Shown here: positions 1-6,976 of the stretch, piece by piece | How the letters are laid out: every line of letters begins with the position of its first letter | Position numbering within the stretch: position 1 is the first letter of the stretch | From: Archaeoglobus sp. | GTDB taxonomy: Archaea > Halobacteriota > Archaeoglobi > Archaeoglobales > Archaeoglobaceae | Direction of reading: 5' to 3' | DNA: 23,814 bases | Assembly (NCBI GenBank): GCA_003978865.1 | Contig: QNXS01000074.1 | Coordinates: 1 to 23,814 of the forward strand | The notes under the pieces: generated by a model | Told to the model about the DNA's origin: nothing | Seen by the model: the letters and a program-made list of their open reading frames with translations, nothing else | Database searches by the model: none | Program-made: the position numbers and the translations under genes

Positions 1-50
1 GAACCCATAAAGATTTAAATTATCTCTTAGAATATAAAATTTACGATTTT

Positions 51-707
51 CACTGTCAAGAAGAAATAAGTCATAAGTCAGATTTATTTTTAAACTTTTA
101 AAGCAACCAAAAGAAAGGAAGGTGTCAAGATAAACACCAGTAGTTATAGAATGCTATAAAACTCTCCAACCAGCTCTGAACTGAAGTAAGAGCTATTGAA
201 AGGAAATCTGTTCCAATCTTAGTCCTTTAAGCCTGAAAAATCTTTCTACAGCATTCCTATCAGGGTTTCATGCTCGTATTTCAAACCTAACCTTTGCTCA
301 TTTATTACCAAAATCTTGTTAACAACTATTTCTGTTGTTTTCACATTCTTAAAATTCTTCAAGAAGACGTAAGCTTCAAATCTATTTGCTTTTAGAAGTC
401 TAAATAGCAACATTCTTTTGGATTTACACCTTTAGATTTATCTATTAACCTTCTTTCCTTCTTTTTTGGTTGATTTAAAACTTTGAGTTTGTGGTAGTAG
501 ATTCTAACAGATTCTTATAACAGATTCATGACTTATTTTCAAATAGAGATAAAAACATGCTTGTTTTCCTTAAAGAAAGACCAAAGAAGTATCTTCAAAT
601 TTCTTGTTCCTCCGAAAGATTGGATTTAACGTGATCCACTAATTGCCTTAGTGCGGGTTGCATATGTTGCTTAACTATTTTATTTTTTGTTGCTATTCTT
701 GACAGTG
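51..707 (-). mobile_element. Decayed IS6-like insertion sequence with inverted ends
   Basis: Bases 51-62 (CACTGTCAAGAA) and 696-707 (TTCTTGACAGTG) are perfect 12-bp inverted repeats that bracket a broken transposase read on the minus strand. The right end extends two bases further (GG before CACTG when read inward), while the left end has TT there, so the left end may have decayed. No target-site duplication is visible. At about 657 bp it is slightly short for an IS6-type element, suggesting small internal deletions. The element lies next to a toxin-antitoxin pair and other accessory genes. Family assignment rests on a few recognisable transposase motifs and is an inference. Confidence 0.7.
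125..663 (-). pseudogene. Transposase remnant, IS6-like DDE type
   Basis: Fragments of one protein are spread over all three minus-strand frames, with several stops. A possible N-terminal piece begins at an ATG at 663 (MQPALRQLVDHVKSNL). A middle piece reads FEAYVFLKNFKNVKTTEIVV. Near 232-255 the text NAVERFFR resembles the segment carrying the last acidic catalytic residue of IS6-family transposases. The C-terminal piece SVQSWLESFIAFYNYW, with a stop at 125-127, matches the usual C-terminal helix of the family. At least two frameshifts and several nonsense codons separate these pieces, so no functional enzyme can be made. Confidence 0.65.
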
Positions 708-788
708 CCCTCACACTCAATGGGGGAAAATGTTTCCCTTATTTAACATTACTTTGAGCTTTTCTAACAGCTCGCAAGAGTATTATGA

Positions 789-1295
789 CTACCATTTTTC
801 AATTTCTTTCAAAACGAGCTTATAAACGCTTGCACTCAGATACATAACGTCAGCCAGCTTATCCAAGCCTTTAAGGCCTCCTTCCCGAGTAATTAATCCT
901 TCTCTCAAGCCTTCAATCAGCAAACCTAAGGAACCTTTCACATCGACACCTAAACTCCTTGCAAAAACCCTTGCAGAATCTTCATCTAGCAAAGCGGTAA
1001 CTCTATTTTGATAAGCGTAGTAAATCACGCCAATTTCGGCATCATGCAACCCTGCCATCCTCGTAATCCTCGCAAACTCCTCGTTAACTTTCACTTCAAT
1101 TACTTTAATCCATCCATTCTTTATCGCTTTTTCAACCAGAAACGCATCGGAATACCCATTTGCCTTTCCGATGTCAACGATTTCGTGCTTAACTTCTTTT
1201 GGGATAACTACATCATCGTAAATCCTTATTAAGTGAAGTAATCCCGCTTTTGCCAAGTGTATCAATGGGCCAGAATTACTCACCGCCAATTTCAC
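789..1295 (-). CDS. DUF3368 PIN-like toxin of a VapC-type toxin-antitoxin pair
   Basis: The 168-aa protein opens with VSNSGPLIHLAKAGLL, the usual start of DUF3368 PIN-like proteins. It continues with LHDAEIGVIYYA (acidic positions of the PIN fold) and LLDEDSARVFARSLGV, then GSLGLLIEGLREGLI, all typical of the family. Related proteins are thought to be ribonucleases silenced by a cognate antitoxin. The start overlaps the end of the upstream UPF0175 gene by 20 bp, so the two are co-transcribed and probably translationally coupled. An insertion sequence remnant lies about 80 bp past its end. The family call is firm; nuclease activity and target are inferred. Confidence 0.82.
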   Translation of the reverse strand: MKLAVSNSGPLIHLAKAGLLHLIRIYDDVVIPKEVKHEIVDIGKANGYSDAFLVEKAIKNGWIKVIEVKVNEEFARITRMAGLHDAEIGVIYYAYQNRVTALLDEDSARVFARSLGVDVKGSLGLLIEGLREGLITREGGLKGLDKLADVMYLSASVYKLVLKEIEKW

Positions 1296-1569
1296 GTGCT
1301 AACTCCTCCACAGTGATCGGAAACGGAACGTTGTGTTCCTTCAACTTCTCAAGCATTTCTCTGTAACTCAATCCAGCAATTTCAGCAGCTTTCCATACTG
1401 TAATCTTTCTTTCTCTTAAAAGTTCCAAAGCCTTCCTTAGCTTGTAATCCTTCAACCCTACATAAAGAAGCTCCCTAATTACCGTCGATTTATCTACACC
1501 CCTTTCCCTTACAATTCTCTCTATTTCTTTCGCTAAATTCTTGTCTATCCTCGCTGAGATCGTTATCAT
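1276..1569 (-). CDS. UPF0175 family antitoxin with ribbon-helix-helix N-terminus
   Basis: This 97-aa protein has an N-terminal segment (residues 1-45, ISARIDKNLAKEIERIVRER then STVIRELLYVGL) that looks like a ribbon-helix-helix DNA-binding domain. Residues 55-85 (ITVWKAAEIAGLSYREMLEK) form the UPF0175 helix-turn-helix-like segment. Such proteins are the usual partners of DUF3368 toxins and normally repress their own operon. The gene is first in the pair and overlaps the toxin gene by 20 bp. A 12-bp perfect palindrome touches the start codon, and a TATA-like box lies about 28 bp upstream, so the transcript is probably leaderless and autorepressed. Confidence 0.83.
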   Translation of the reverse strand: MITISARIDKNLAKEIERIVRERGVDKSTVIRELLYVGLKDYKLRKALELLRERKITVWKAAEIAGLSYREMLEKLKEHNVPFPITVEELAREIGGE

Positions 1570-1581
1570 TACGTATACGTA
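1570..1581. promoter_or_regulatory. Palindromic operator candidate for the toxin-antitoxin operon
   Basis: TACGTATACGTA is a perfect 12-bp palindrome directly upstream of the antitoxin ATG at 1569. A TATA-like box (TTTATATA on the minus strand, 1593-1600) sits about 28 bp from the start. A repressor bound here would cover the transcription start. Ribbon-helix-helix antitoxins usually bind such short palindromes, so autoregulation is the likely role. Confidence 0.55.
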
Positions 1582-1670
1582 CTATTAAATCGTATATAAA
1601 ACTGTCGTTGCTTAAACGTGTTAGATACAAGCTATTCAAAACGAGGAAGATTATTAAGAATTAGTTGACA

Positions 1671-1706
1671 GAGCAATAAATTTAATAAGAGCAATAAATT
1701 TAATAG
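1671..1706. repeat. Two-copy 18-bp tandem repeat
   Basis: GAGCAATAAATTTAATAA (1671-1688) is followed directly by the same 18 bases with one change (1689-1706). A partial third unit (ATTTAATAAAAT) follows. It lies between the toxin-antitoxin promoter and the regulator remnant. No function is apparent; replication slippage in AT-rich DNA would explain it. Confidence 0.7.
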
Positions 1707-1734
1707 ATTTAATAAAATAATATAATTTTTAAAA

Positions 1735-1993
1735 TCATACGAGTTTATACTTACCGTTCTCACATTTCTCACATTTAGTTACAATACCCAGTTCCATCAA
1801 ATCGTGTAAGTGGTAATAACTGTTTTGACGTTTAGTTTCAGTCTTTCAGCTATCTGTGATGGTGTCAAGCCACCGTTTTCTTTTAAAAGTTCTCTATTTT
1901 TTTATTTTTTAGGAATAACGTTAAACTCATGCTAACAAGCCTCCGAATTTCACTTAACGTTTTGCAGTTATCTGAAGTACCTTTGTCTAACAT
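1735..1993 (-). pseudogene. Frameshifted winged-helix transcription regulator remnant
   Basis: From an ATG at 1993 the minus strand reads MLDKGTSDNCKTLSEIRRLV and on to LTLFLKN, then changes frame in an A-run near 1890-1905. The next frame gives RELLKENGGLTPSQIAERLK and then LNVKT. After a second shift it gives SYYHLHDLMELGIVTKCEKC, then ENGKYKLV and a stop at 1735-1737. Joined, these make an ArsR/MarR-like winged helix of about 87 residues. The joins SQIAERLKLNVKT-SYYHLHDL look like helix 2, the recognition helix and the wing. A TATA-like box (CTTTATAAC) about 21 bp before the ATG is preserved, which suggests recent inactivation. Sequencing error at the A-run could explain one frameshift but not easily both. 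Confidence 0.6.
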
Positions 1994-2123
1994 ATTGCTA
2001 AATAGATTGTTATAAAGGTTGCGATAGTAAAATTTGGGCAAAATAAAGCGAAGATAAATACTCGATTGTTAGGCGTGATAGCGTAAGCGGAGGTTGCGGG
2101 CGAGGGGTACATTTTAATCACCT

Positions 2124-3092
2124 TTACTGAAAAATCTTTTCGAGTTTATCCATAAAATTCCTTTTCTTAAATACAAGTAACCCATCAGCAGCGGGTCTAT
2201 CAAAATTTATGTCTGTTCGACTTATAACTTTCATGGATTTTGGCCAAGTTGGAAATGGTAAGGTTTCATAGAAGTCTTTTCCTCTTTCACAGTCATAATA
2301 GTGGAAATCTTTTTGCACATCTACAAATTTTCTAAATGTTAATGGAGAAAAGATTTCTTGAATTTCTTCTAATATTTCAAAAATTTCTCCATAATACTTT
2401 TCTTTTCGAGCGCGTAGAAGTTGTTTATGTCGTTGTAAAAGTTTAAATTGCTCGTCTCTGCCTCCATGATGCTTACTTAATAATTTTACAGCGGTCTCCA
2501 GTTGTTGTCTAAAAATAGACGGAACTTTCATTTTTATTTCATTGCATACAGATACATCAACACTGAAATCAAGATCTTTTAGTTCAATGAATCCAAATTC
2601 CTGTTTTAAGACGTCTAAATGTTTAAGCTGAGCTACCATCCAATATTCTTTGGTTTCATCACCCACTGACTCTTTTGCGACATTTCTATTTACTAAAGCA
2701 TCGATAAATCGCCTATCTTCAATGAAATAGTCCGCATCAAGTAGATATAAAGTATCTTTTTCCAATTTCTTTAGATTTATTTCAAAACCATTTTCTGTAT
2801 AGGATATAGCATCAGAAACGGGTTGAAGAGACATTATAGGTCGAAGAGACACTCTCCGGACTTTTCCAAAATTAAATTTCTTTTTTTTCGGAAGAATATG
2901 CGATCCCTTTGTTTCAAAGACTACTGAGTAATGTTGAATTGATTGTGGACACTCAATCCTCATTTCTTTTCCATGAATCTTGAATTCCTCACTGAGAGTT
3001 TTGTCTATGCTTTTCGATCTTTTTAGCATCTCTTTGATAGTGGCAGTAACAATTTCTCTTCCGGCAACACCCAATAATGAACTAATGTCCAT
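2124..3092 (-). CDS. Unrecognised 322-aa protein, second gene of a coupled pair
   Basis: I do not recognise this family. The ATG at 3092 is preferred because GGGGTGGGTG lies just before it and because it overlaps the end of the upstream gene by 11 bp; a start at 3182 would lie deep inside that gene. Residues 1-45 look helical. A mixed, probably beta-rich part follows (to about residue 125). The remaining part is highly charged and helical, with a long Lys/Arg/Glu-rich stretch around residues 210-265 (KLLSKHHGGRDEQFKLLQRH) that could form a coiled coil. No signal peptide, membrane segment, Walker motif or clear nuclease motif is seen. The overlap implies joint translation with its partner. The DNA is AT-richer than the metabolic genes nearby, fitting acquisition by transfer. 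Confidence 0.75.
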   Translation of the reverse strand: MDISSLLGVAGREIVTATIKEMLKRSKSIDKTLSEEFKIHGKEMRIECPQSIQHYSVVFETKGSHILPKKKKFNFGKVRRVSLRPIMSLQPVSDAISYTENGFEINLKKLEKDTLYLLDADYFIEDRRFIDALVNRNVAKESVGDETKEYWMVAQLKHLDVLKQEFGFIELKDLDFSVDVSVCNEIKMKVPSIFRQQLETAVKLLSKHHGGRDEQFKLLQRHKQLLRARKEKYYGEIFEILEEIQEIFSPLTFRKFVDVQKDFHYYDCERGKDFYETLPFPTWPKSMKVISRTDINFDRPAADGLLVFKKRNFMDKLEKIFQ

Positions 3093-4104
3093 TTTCACCC
3101 ACCCCTCTTTCTGGTATGCCAAAGTCAAAGAGAAGATACACCGGCAATTCAACTTCTTTGTTTGATACAATAGTGATGTCATCTAACTCTATAGGTTTAT
3201 ATTCGTTATATGCAAAGTCTGTTGTATACAATTTTGCTTTTAATTTCATAGGGGTTGTGGATACCTTCATAACGTTAACCGCATCAATTAATATTATTTT
3301 ATTCTCATATATCGATTTTAGATATATTAGAAAACTTTCTAATTCAGTTACAATTGATATATTCTCGAAATAAGTAGTTAAAATCATATTAGCAAAATCT
3401 TTTAAAAACTCTTCATTTTCATCTAAAGCTTTTATTAACCCACTAAATAATCTTTTAATCCGTTCTAGATCGCTTTTTTTAAATAACGGAGGATTCTTAC
3501 CCATTTCAACAAATTCAATTAATAGCTGGCTATATTCGGGAAATTTTTCGTTAAGCTTGCGTGTTTTTCTCTCCACACCGCTCCAAAATTTTTTTCTAAA
3601 CTCTTCAATGTCCATTGGATCATATGTTTTTATGTCTGAACTATCTAAGCATTCTAATCTCAATATTGCAGTACCTAAACCATTATTTACAATTTTTATT
3701 TTATTTGAAGTATTAATTTGGTTCTCTTGAACATCAACAGATATATAATGAGGCAGGTTATACAGCTTTATATCTGGTCTGAATAATTTTAGGGATTTGT
3801 ATTCTCTATGAATAACTTTGTCTTCCCTATAAACTACTATATGTAAGTTTTTTTCAACAGCAGGATCTGTTAACTTAGAAATAAATTTAATACCTAGATA
3901 TCCATTGACATCTACTTTATTGACGTGGAGAACGTTGTTTTCTAATCTGAAGTTTCCTTCGCTCACGTTGTATATCTCTTTTACCTCCATTTCAGTAGGA
4001 TATTCAATTTTTATCAGATCAATAGTTTCAGACCGACTCCACAACATGTAAAAAGGAATCTCAGCTCCTTGAAGCGAATTGCTCGGTAAATATACATTTA
4101 TCAT
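3082..4104 (-). CDS. Unrecognised 340-aa protein, first gene of a coupled pair
   Basis: I do not recognise this family. The start has a near-perfect ribosome binding site (GGGAGGTG, seven bases before the ATG). Residues 1-150 read as alternating hydrophobic strands (for example IPFYMLWSRSETIDLIKIEY and ISVDVQENQINTSNKIKIVN), suggesting one or two beta-sandwich domains. Residues about 165-270 are charged and helical (DIEEFRKKFWSGVERKTRKL). The C-terminal part, about 275-335, returns to strands (MKLKAKLYTTDFAYNEYKPI). There is no signal peptide, membrane segment, zinc cluster or P-loop. It overlaps the next gene by 11 bp, so the products probably act together. The surroundings (toxin-antitoxin, dead regulator, insertion sequence) mark this as accessory DNA; a defence or mobile-element role is possible but unproven. 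Confidence 0.75.
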   Translation of the reverse strand: MINVYLPSNSLQGAEIPFYMLWSRSETIDLIKIEYPTEMEVKEIYNVSEGNFRLENNVLHVNKVDVNGYLGIKFISKLTDPAVEKNLHIVVYREDKVIHREYKSLKLFRPDIKLYNLPHYISVDVQENQINTSNKIKIVNNGLGTAILRLECLDSSDIKTYDPMDIEEFRKKFWSGVERKTRKLNEKFPEYSQLLIEFVEMGKNPPLFKKSDLERIKRLFSGLIKALDENEEFLKDFANMILTTYFENISIVTELESFLIYLKSIYENKIILIDAVNVMKVSTTPMKLKAKLYTTDFAYNEYKPIELDDITIVSNKEVELPVYLLFDFGIPERGVGENGH

Positions 4105-4129
4105 CTTTTCACCTCCCTATCTTCGCTGC

Positions 4130-4268
4130 TTAGTCGCCCGCAATTCCGGACAACATGCATTTGTTTTGCAAAGTTTGGGTGAAGTGCTTTAGCTCAAAAC
4201 CACTTATTCTCCTGTTCACGAAGTTTCGCCGAGCCCGTGCATTGATGCAGAAACCTAATGGAGTTATT
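4130..4268 (-). other. GC-richer segment with coding-like text, possible gene or element remnant
   Basis: Between the unknown gene pair and mqnC, this stretch is visibly richer in G and C than its AT-rich surroundings. On the minus strand one frame is open for about 45 codons, including NFVNRRISGFELKHFTQTLQ, then NKCMLSGIAGD and a stop at 4130-4132. A second frame is also partly open and runs towards the ribosome binding site of the downstream gene. There is no ATG at its start. Short self-complementary pieces occur (TGCATCAATGCA, CGAAACTTCG). It could be the end of a lost gene, part of an insertion sequence, or a structured RNA. I cannot decide between these. Confidence 0.35.
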
Positions 4269-4346
4269 TAAAGGTTTGTTTAGAGAAATGGTTTTAGATT
4301 GTGTTATAAAACACATTGTAAGCTCAATCACAATTTACAAGTATTA

Positions 4347-5444
4347 CTAAAATTTCCTCACGATTTCGTAGAGTGTTGTTCTCTGAGCCACCGGTCTTCC
4401 AACTGCTTTGACTGCTTGGACTATCTCTTCCACCCTTGCAGGTCTGAATTTCTTGCCAGTTGCTCTGACGACATTCTCCTCAAGCATTATTCCTCCAAAG
4501 TCATTTGCTCCGAAGAACAGGGCTAAAGAGGCAGTATCAAAATCCTGAGTAAGCCATGAAGCCTGAATATTTCTGAAATTGTGAAGAACAACTCTGGCTA
4601 CTGCGAGAACCTGCAGATATCTGGCAGCAGAGGTTGGAGATTTGACTATACCTTTTTCGTACAGCTCCGTTCTCTCCGGCTGAAAAGTCCAGCAAACAAA
4701 GGCTGTAAAACCTTCAGTTTCAGACTGAAGATCCCTTATCCTGAAGAGATGTTCCACTATATCCTCGTTGCTTTCTACATGACCGAACATCATCGTTGCA
4801 CTGCTCTTCAACCCAAGTTTGTGGGCAATTCTCATCACCTCTATCCAGCCATTACTGTCCACTTTGTTTGGGCTGACGATCTTTCTCACTCTGTCACTCA
4901 AAATTTCTGCTCCACCTCCCGGTAGCGAATCCATTCCAGCATCAATCAATCTTTTGAGAACATCTTTTACGCTCATCCCCTCCCTCTTTGCCATAAAATA
5001 TATTTCAGGTGGGGATAACGCGTGAAGCTGTATTTCCGGATAGTTTGATTTTATCAGCCTGAAAAGCTCCTCAAACCATTCAATTCTGAGATTTGGATTT
5101 ATTCCACCCTGAAGCAGTATCTGTGTTACACCAAACTTTTCAGCCTCATCTATCTTGTCAAGAATTTCTTCGTAACTTAAAACGTATTCGTCCTCTTTTC
5201 TTTTTGCATAAAAAGCACAGAATTTACATTTTGACACACATACGTTCGTGTAGTTTATATTCCTGTCTGCAACAAATGTAACTAAATCTCCACACTTCTC
5301 TCTTCTTATTTCATCTGCGATTTTGCCGAGTAAGGGCAGTGGGATGTTAAAAAGTTTCAGGGCTTCATCAAAACTCAAATCTTCATTGTTCATGTTCTTT
5401 TCGATATAGTAATCAACCAGCTTCTCAAATTTGCCACCATCCAC
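4347..5444 (-). CDS. mqnC: Cyclic dehypoxanthinyl futalosine synthase (radical SAM)
   Basis: This 365-aa cytoplasmic enzyme cyclises dehypoxanthine futalosine in the futalosine route to menaquinone, the membrane electron carrier of Archaeoglobus-type organisms. The radical SAM cluster motif is CVSKCKFC at about residues 68-75, preceded by DRNINYTNV as in MqnC. LPGGGAEILSDRVRKIVSP separates it from MqnE, which has a different motif there, and from CofH. The C-terminal SLALFFGANDFGGIMLEENV is the family hallmark. Length is usual. The start has the ribosome binding site AAGGTGAT. It is downstream of mqnA in the same direction, with a 128-bp AT-rich gap that may hold its own promoter. Confidence 0.92.
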   Translation of the reverse strand: MDGGKFEKLVDYYIEKNMNNEDLSFDEALKLFNIPLPLLGKIADEIRREKCGDLVTFVADRNINYTNVCVSKCKFCAFYAKRKEDEYVLSYEEILDKIDEAEKFGVTQILLQGGINPNLRIEWFEELFRLIKSNYPEIQLHALSPPEIYFMAKREGMSVKDVLKRLIDAGMDSLPGGGAEILSDRVRKIVSPNKVDSNGWIEVMRIAHKLGLKSSATMMFGHVESNEDIVEHLFRIRDLQSETEGFTAFVCWTFQPERTELYEKGIVKSPTSAARYLQVLAVARVVLHNFRNIQASWLTQDFDTASLALFFGANDFGGIMLEENVVRATGKKFRPARVEEIVQAVKAVGRPVAQRTTLYEIVRKF

Positions 5445-5458
5445 ACTATCACCTTTTT

Positions 5459-5484
5459 ACTTATTTAACTTACTTATTTAACTT
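5459..5484. repeat. 13-bp tandem repeat upstream of mqnC
   Basis: ACTTATTTAACTT occurs twice head to tail (5459-5471 and 5472-5484) in the AT-rich stretch just before mqnC. Read on the minus strand each copy offers AAGTTAAATAAGT, a TATA-like sequence that is close to palindromic. It lies 15-40 bp before the start codon, where a TATA box or a repressor site would be expected. Confidence 0.6.
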
Positions 5485-5572
5485 ATTATCTTATTCATAT
5501 TACTTAATTCTTATCATTTTATTGTATATTTGCCATTATATATTATTTATATATTTACTATCCTACCACTTA

Positions 5573-6325
5573 TCATACAGAGTCAATCAAATTATAAGCT
5601 TTACACATCTCGCAGAAAGCTTCCAGACCCTTTTTCTCTTTTTTTCCGAGCCTGTATGTAAGTATTTTGAAGTACCTGCTTAGAAATTCAGATGGCAGGT
5701 TGAACTGTTTTGACGCTGCTTTGACAACTTCATCCAATCTTCTTATACCTTCGTCCACAGCCTCAGCTATAGCTCTGTCTGCAACTTCAGCTTTTTCAAC
5801 TCTCGAGTTAAGCGAGGCTGAAATACCAAAAACCATCGGAAGACCCGTTAAATCTTTCCATTCCTCTCCGAGATCCATTACTACTCTGTAAACCATCCTT
5901 GCTTTTATTGCTTCATCTCCAATAACTAAAGCAGAATCGGCTATACTGAGCAGTTCATCTGCATTGTAACTATCGGACATAACAAGTCTGGCTTCTCTAT
6001 TCTTCTCTTTCAATACTATCTTGAGCAAATTGACCGATGTAACGGTTTCAGAGGTAATGGCAATTTTGTCTCCAAGTTCTCCGTTTTTTGAAACAAGTAT
6101 AACACTCAGAACCTCTCCATCAGAAGCTATGCAGAATCTATGAGATTTTAGCTTATCCTTATTGCTGAGGTAGAAGTAAGCTGGAACAGGTGCATAGTCA
6201 ATTTCTCCTGACAGAAGTTTCAAAGCCATTACCTTTGGGGAACTTTCAACAACCTCAAAGTTCCCTTTCAAAAAGTAGTATGGAAGAAAATTATTTACAA
6301 GCCCAAATTTACCAATCCTGATCAT
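5573..6325 (-). CDS. mqnA: Chorismate dehydratase
   Basis: MqnA removes water from chorismate to give 3-[(1-carboxyvinyl)oxy]benzoate, the first step of futalosine-dependent menaquinone synthesis. The 250-aa protein has the periplasmic-binding-protein-like fold of the family but no signal peptide, so it is cytoplasmic. Recognisable segments are GEIDYAPVPAYFYL (about 40-53), ITSETVTSVNLLKIVL (about 89-104), SALVIGDEAI (about 130-139) and MDLGEEWKDLTGLPMVFGIS (about 148-167), the last being the most diagnostic. mqnC follows 128 bp downstream. The ribosome binding site lies inside a strong hairpin, listed separately, which suggests translational control. Confidence 0.9.
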   Translation of the reverse strand: MIRIGKFGLVNNFLPYYFLKGNFEVVESSPKVMALKLLSGEIDYAPVPAYFYLSNKDKLKSHRFCIASDGEVLSVILVSKNGELGDKIAITSETVTSVNLLKIVLKEKNREARLVMSDSYNADELLSIADSALVIGDEAIKARMVYRVVMDLGEEWKDLTGLPMVFGISASLNSRVEKAEVADRAIAEAVDEGIRRLDEVVKAASKQFNLPSEFLSRYFKILTYRLGKKEKKGLEAFCEMCKAYNLIDSV

Positions 6326-6329
6326 TTAA

Positions 6330-6355
6330 TCACCGAGAGTTTTTCTCTACGGTGA
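6330..6355 (-). promoter_or_regulatory. Hairpin enclosing the mqnA ribosome binding site
   Basis: On the minus strand the leader reads TCACCG-T-AGAG, then AAAAA, then CTCT-CGGTGA, followed by TTAA and the mqnA ATG. The arms give ten base pairs with one bulged base and an A5 loop. The 3' arm contains GGTGAT, the likely Shine-Dalgarno sequence, and the 5' arm TCACC is identical to the anti-Shine-Dalgarno of 16S rRNA. There is no T-run after the stem, so it is not a classic terminator of the upstream adenylate kinase-like gene. Confidence 0.6.
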
Positions 6356-6387
6356 GTAAAAAAGAGTTTCCTGCGCAAACATAACAT

Positions 6388-6975
6388 TCACAACCTTATA
6401 ATTTCGTCAATTTTTTCTTCAAGTTCTGAAATCCAGTCCACATTTCCGGGTTTGTATATTTCGTTCTCTATATCCCCTTCTATAATAGATATGATAGCCT
6501 TAGCGACTTCTTCTACGCTTTTTTCAGTTGTATCTATCTCATAAACTCTTTCACACATTTCTAAAGCCTCAACTAAAATAGAGTCTATTAATTCAGCCTC
6601 AACGTTTTCCATAACCTTTTCATATTTCCATCCCCTCTTAAGTAATCTCTCCTTCAGCTGTATAGGATTGCACCTCAGAACTATCGCAGTGTCTGCAATG
6701 TGGTGGGAAAGATGTCCCTCCACCACTACCGTGCCCTCCGGTGAGAACATCATATTCAACATCGTATTCAGCTTTTCTAAGTCCACAACAGCACATTCAT
6801 CCTCATAATCGATTATGCAGTCAAGTTTTTTTGCAAGTTCGTTGAAGCTGTAAACTGTATATCCTCTACTTCTCAGCATCTCTGCAACACTCGTCTTTCC
6901 GACTCCCGGCGTACCTGTAATAGCAAAAACTCTGCTTTTGTCATTTGCTTTAACAGTTTCACGGCTGTTAATCAT
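6388..6975 (-). CDS. Adenylate kinase-like NMP kinase, AK6/Fap7 family
   Basis: The 195-aa product has a P-loop close to its start (AITGTPGVGKTSVAEML), an Asp-containing second strand and VVVEGHLSHHIADTAIVLRC in the middle. LKERLLKRGWKYEKVMENVE is the lid-type segment of the archaeal AK6/Fap7 group. Members phosphorylate AMP, and in eukaryotes and archaea they assist late small-subunit ribosome assembly. I chose the ATG at 6975, one base after the hisC stop, because GGGTGGT lies just upstream; a start at 6996 would overlap hisC. The acidic C-terminal tail of about 30 residues (DIENEIYKPGNVDWISELEE) is longer than the core domain needs. Confidence 0.85.
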   Translation of the reverse strand: MINSRETVKANDKSRVFAITGTPGVGKTSVAEMLRSRGYTVYSFNELAKKLDCIIDYEDECAVVDLEKLNTMLNMMFSPEGTVVVEGHLSHHIADTAIVLRCNPIQLKERLLKRGWKYEKVMENVEAELIDSILVEALEMCERVYEIDTTEKSVEEVAKAIISIIEGDIENEIYKPGNVDWISELEEKIDEIIRL

Positions 6976-6976
6976 T

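Noticed and set aside
2060..2110. Small RNA gene in the GC-rich stretch past the unknown pair
   Set aside because: GC-rich but without a convincing stem set, C/D boxes or promoter; too little to support a call.
2048..4143. Shared short words (GCGAAGATA and TTGCGGGCGA) on both sides of the unknown gene pair as terminal inverted repeats of an element
   Set aside because: The two words occur in a different order and spacing at the two sides, so they are not simple inverted ends; kept only as a hint in the finding on 4130-4268.
4581..4925. 114-codon open frame on the plus strand, opposite mqnC
   Set aside because: Entirely inside mqnC, whose motifs are unmistakable.
6330..6355. Transcription terminator of the adenylate kinase-like gene
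   Set aside because: The stem is not followed by a T-run on the transcribed strand and sits directly on the mqnA ribosome binding site, so a translational role fits better.
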